DNA from: Ulota crispa
Taxonomy: Eukaryota > Streptophyta > Bryopsida > Orthotrichales > Orthotrichaceae
Assembly: GCA_963920765.1 (NCBI GenBank)
Contig: OY987249.1
Location: 188,501 to 252,500 of the forward strand
Direction of reading: 5' to 3'
DNA length: 64,000 nt
Under the pieces are notes generated by a model, which was given only the letters and a program-made list of their open reading frames with translations, ran no database searches and had not been told where the DNA came from. This document shows, in pieces, positions 61,392 through 64,000 of the stretch. The translations under genes and the position numbers were made by a program. The number at the start of each line of letters is the position of its first letter. Within the stretch, counting starts at the first letter, position 1.

Positions 61392-61544
61392 TTCCAAAAC
61401 AACAGAAAACCAACAGTTTCTTGTTGATTTGGGCACTTGCCCACGCTAATTGACTAATTTAACAGAATTCTATAAAAAACTAAATACATTCTGTTGATTT
61501 GGACACCATTATCTAATTCAATAGAAATTTTGGAATCTTTTTAA

Positions 61545-62600
61545 GATCTTTTGGGAATTTTTTGTGAATCTTTAAGAATCTTCAAGAATCTTTTGGGAAT
61601 CATTGAAAATCTTTTCATGATTTTTAAGAATATTTAAGAATCTTTTTGAGATTTTAGAATCTTTGAGAATCTTTTAGGAATCTTCATGAATCTTTGGAAA
61701 TCTTTCGGAATCTTTTCAAGTTTTTTTGGAATCTTACAGAATGTTTGAGAACAATTGAGAATGTTTGAGAATCTTTGAGAATCTTTTGGAATCTTTTCAA
61801 GTTTTTTTGGAATCTTTGAGAATGTTTGAGAACAATTGAGAATGTTTGAGAACAATTGAGAATGTTTGAGAATGTTTGAAAATGTTTGAAAATCTTTTTA
61901 GAATCTTTGAGAATCTTTTTAAATCTTTGAGAATCTTTTCAAGTTTTTTTGGAATCTTTGAGAATGTTTGAGAACAATTGAGAATCTTTGAGAATCTTTG
62001 AGAATGTTTGAGAATCTTTTAGAATCTTTGAGAATCTTTGAGAATCTTTTAGGAATCTTTGAGAATCTTTTGGAATCTTTGGGAATCTTTGAGAGATTTT
62101 TGGAATCTTTGAAAATGTTTGAGAACAATTGAGAATGTTTGAGAATGTTTGAGAATGTTTGAGAATGTTTGAGAATGTTTGAGAATGTTTGAGAATGTTT
62201 GAGAATCTTTTGGAATCTTTGAGAATCTTTTGGAATCTTTGAGAATCTTTTCATGTTTTTTTGGAATCTTTGAGAATGTTCGAGAACAATTGAGAATGTT
62301 TGAGAATCTTTTAGGAAATCTTTGAGAATCTTTTGGAATCTTTGGGAATCTTTTCAAGTATTTTGGAATCTTTGAGAATGTTTGAGAACAATTGAAAATC
62401 TTTGAGAATCTTTGGAAATCTTTTGAGAATCTTTTTTGAAATTCAAAAAATCTTTGAAAATCTCTAAGAATTTTCAAGAACCTTTTTGGAATCTTTGAGA
62501 ATCTTTTTAAAATCTTTATGGAATTTGTTAAAGTACTTCAAAATACTTATAGAAATAGAATCTCTTAGACTGAATTAGAGTCCTTTAGGAATCTTTTTGT
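61545..62600. repeat. Degenerate ~11-bp-period satellite array
   Basis: About 1 kb of variants of TTTGAGAATCT and TTTGAGAATGT with 11-12-base spacing. Long minus-strand open frames across it arise from the repeat lacking stop codons. Bracketed by diverged direct repeats at about 61400-61515 and 62820-62935. Confidence 0.9.
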
Positions 62601-63348
62601 AAATCATCAAAATTCTTTCAAAAAACTATCACAATAGTTTAGGTTTGTTTTTGAGATCTTTCTAAAACCTTTTTGGACCTCATTAAATTTTTTTGAAGTT
62701 TTCAAAAAAAAAGAATCTTTTAGAAGTTTGAGTGTACATTGACTGGTTTTATTTTCTTTACTTTTCACAATTTGGTAAGATTTAAAATTAGCAACCTTTA
62801 AAGTCAAGTAAACACATGACCATAATAACAAAAAACTCAACAGTTTTTTGTTGATCTAGATACTTTTGGACACAACTTCACTAATTCAACAAATTTTTAT
62901 ATAAAAAATACAACATTTTGTTGTTTTAAATACCAAAATTTCTTTACAAACAAATATAAATGATGCTCCTCAATTCTTTAAAGAAATCATAAATGTCCCT
63001 TAAGGATTAAAAGTACCAAAAATATCTTTGTGTTACATGATAACCAAGTGTATAGTTTAATGCAAATTCTTACAAGAAACCAAAGGTGATTTTTACATTT
63101 CAAATAACACAAGGATACATTTAACATTTCAAAATAGAAGAGCTTTTTTTTTAATTTTCCAAAATAATAGGAATACAATTGATATTCCTACAAAAAATAA
63201 GGACTATTTTTTATGTTTCACATATTTTCAGGGTAAACTTGATATCTTGAAAGACTTAAAGGGTACTTTAGTAATTTTCCTTCTATTACTAACCAAATGA
63301 ATTAAAAAAAAACAATCTTATAAAATATTTTTATAAGCTTTAAAAGAT
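62601..63348. other. AT-rich DNA right of the satellite
   Basis: Contains the second direct repeat (about 62820-62935, AACAAAAAACTCAACAG). No gene seen. Confidence 0.45.
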
Positions 63349-63760
63349 GGGAATTGACATGTGTACCACACTCTTCCAATTACTATACCACACCATGAGG
63401 TAAATTTTAAATTTCTACTATCAAAAAGCTGAATTTGAAAATTTTGAATTCAGATTTGGACTTAGAGACCATGGTATTGTCTAGAACCATAAAAAAAGTT
63501 GCAATTCAACAACACCCAATGAAAAAGTTTAGTTAGGGAGAAAATTGTTAATTTTATTTTTGTTTGTAAAAAAAGATAAGCTTTTTCATTGGGTGTTGTT
63601 GAATTGCAACTTTTTTTATGGTCCTAGACAATACCATGGTCTCTAAGTCCAAATTTGAATTCAAAATTCTCAAACTCAAATTTTTGATGGTAGAAATCTA
63701 AAATTTACCCCAAAGGTGTGGTACAGTAGTTCAAAGGGTGTGGTTCACATATTAATGCCC
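63349..63760. mobile_element. Fold-back MITE, second copy (412 bp)
   Basis: Same family as 12514-12923: GGGAATTGACATGTGTACCA at left, TGTGGTTCACATATTAATGC at right, long pairing arms around AAAAGTTTAGTTAGGG. Flanks show no clean duplication. Confidence 0.82.
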
Positions 63761-64000
63761 TTACAAAATATCCAAAACTAATCAAAAGTCAATAGAATTT
63801 TGATTTTATAATTGCAAGGATTTAATTTTGTAACTTTTCACAACTTCATGTTATTTGAAGCTATCAAACTATGGAGGCTATTTTTAACAAAATAAGGTTC
63901 TTTTTACAAAAAAACTAACACTAAATAATAATTATTAATGAATCCAACCTTTGCCTGCAACAATCCTTATGAGATTTGTGAATTCCAAAAAAAATTATAA

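Noticed and set aside
61634-62477. Minus-strand open frames encoding KDSQRF/KHSQTF repeats.
   Set aside because: They are the translation of a short-period satellite that happens to lack stops. No start context, splice sites or family resemblance.
1-64000. tRNA, rRNA or other structured RNA genes.
   Set aside because: I noticed no cloverleaf with A and B boxes and no rRNA-like stretch. A dedicated covariance-model search was not possible here.

Overview
The window looks like nuclear DNA of a land plant or close streptophyte relative, probably a non-seed plant. The genes are split by short GT-AG introns and encode plant families: a plastid-type acyl carrier protein, a MYB-CC (PHR/PHL) regulator, a STAR-type KH protein, a SAM-dependent methyltransferase and a 2OG-Fe(II) oxygenase. 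Gene density is low, at about five loci in 64 kb. Most of the rest is AT-rich DNA built from decayed, often nested DNA-transposon derivatives. I cannot name the species. One 200-N assembly gap (8638-8837) cuts the acyl carrier protein gene. Layout: 0-8.2 kb is repeat-filled, with TTAA-bounded elements, CACTA mini-elements and a tandem trio of Tourist-like repeats. 8.25-9.9 kb is a GC-rich island holding the last ACP exon. 10.8-16.7 kb holds TA-flanked MITEs (one nested), an exact 17-bp tandem array, a fold-back Mutator-type element with a perfect 10-bp target duplication, and more TTAA elements. 17.4-20.8 kb is a KH/STAR gene that appears to be a pseudogene. 26.7-29.5 kb is an intact six-exon MYB-CC gene. 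30.3-37.3 kb is repeat-rich intergenic DNA. 37.6-39.7 kb (methyltransferase) and 41.5-43.7 kb (oxygenase) are two intact seven-exon genes, both on the minus strand. 44.3-49.2 kb is a chain of TTAA elements. 49.2-61.0 kb reads as one PIF/Harbinger-like transposon with a dead ORF1 at its left end and a dead DDE transposase at its right end, split by about 8.5 kb of later insertions. 61.4-64 kb holds an ~11-bp-period satellite and another fold-back element. The most unusual signal is a family of at least 14 elements (about 9 kb) whose termini read TTAA-CCCCTAAAG...CTTTAGGGG-TTAA. This is the architecture of piggyBac-type elements, a superfamily rarely if ever reported from plants. Neighbouring copies repeatedly share one TTAA. 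No transposase for them is visible here. How the genes work together: I see no operon-like logic. The methyltransferase and oxygenase are neighbours on one strand and could be co-regulated, but nothing in the sequence proves it. The intact splice phases of three genes show that base accuracy is good, which makes the frame breaks in the KH gene and the stops in the transposon ORFs credible as real decay.
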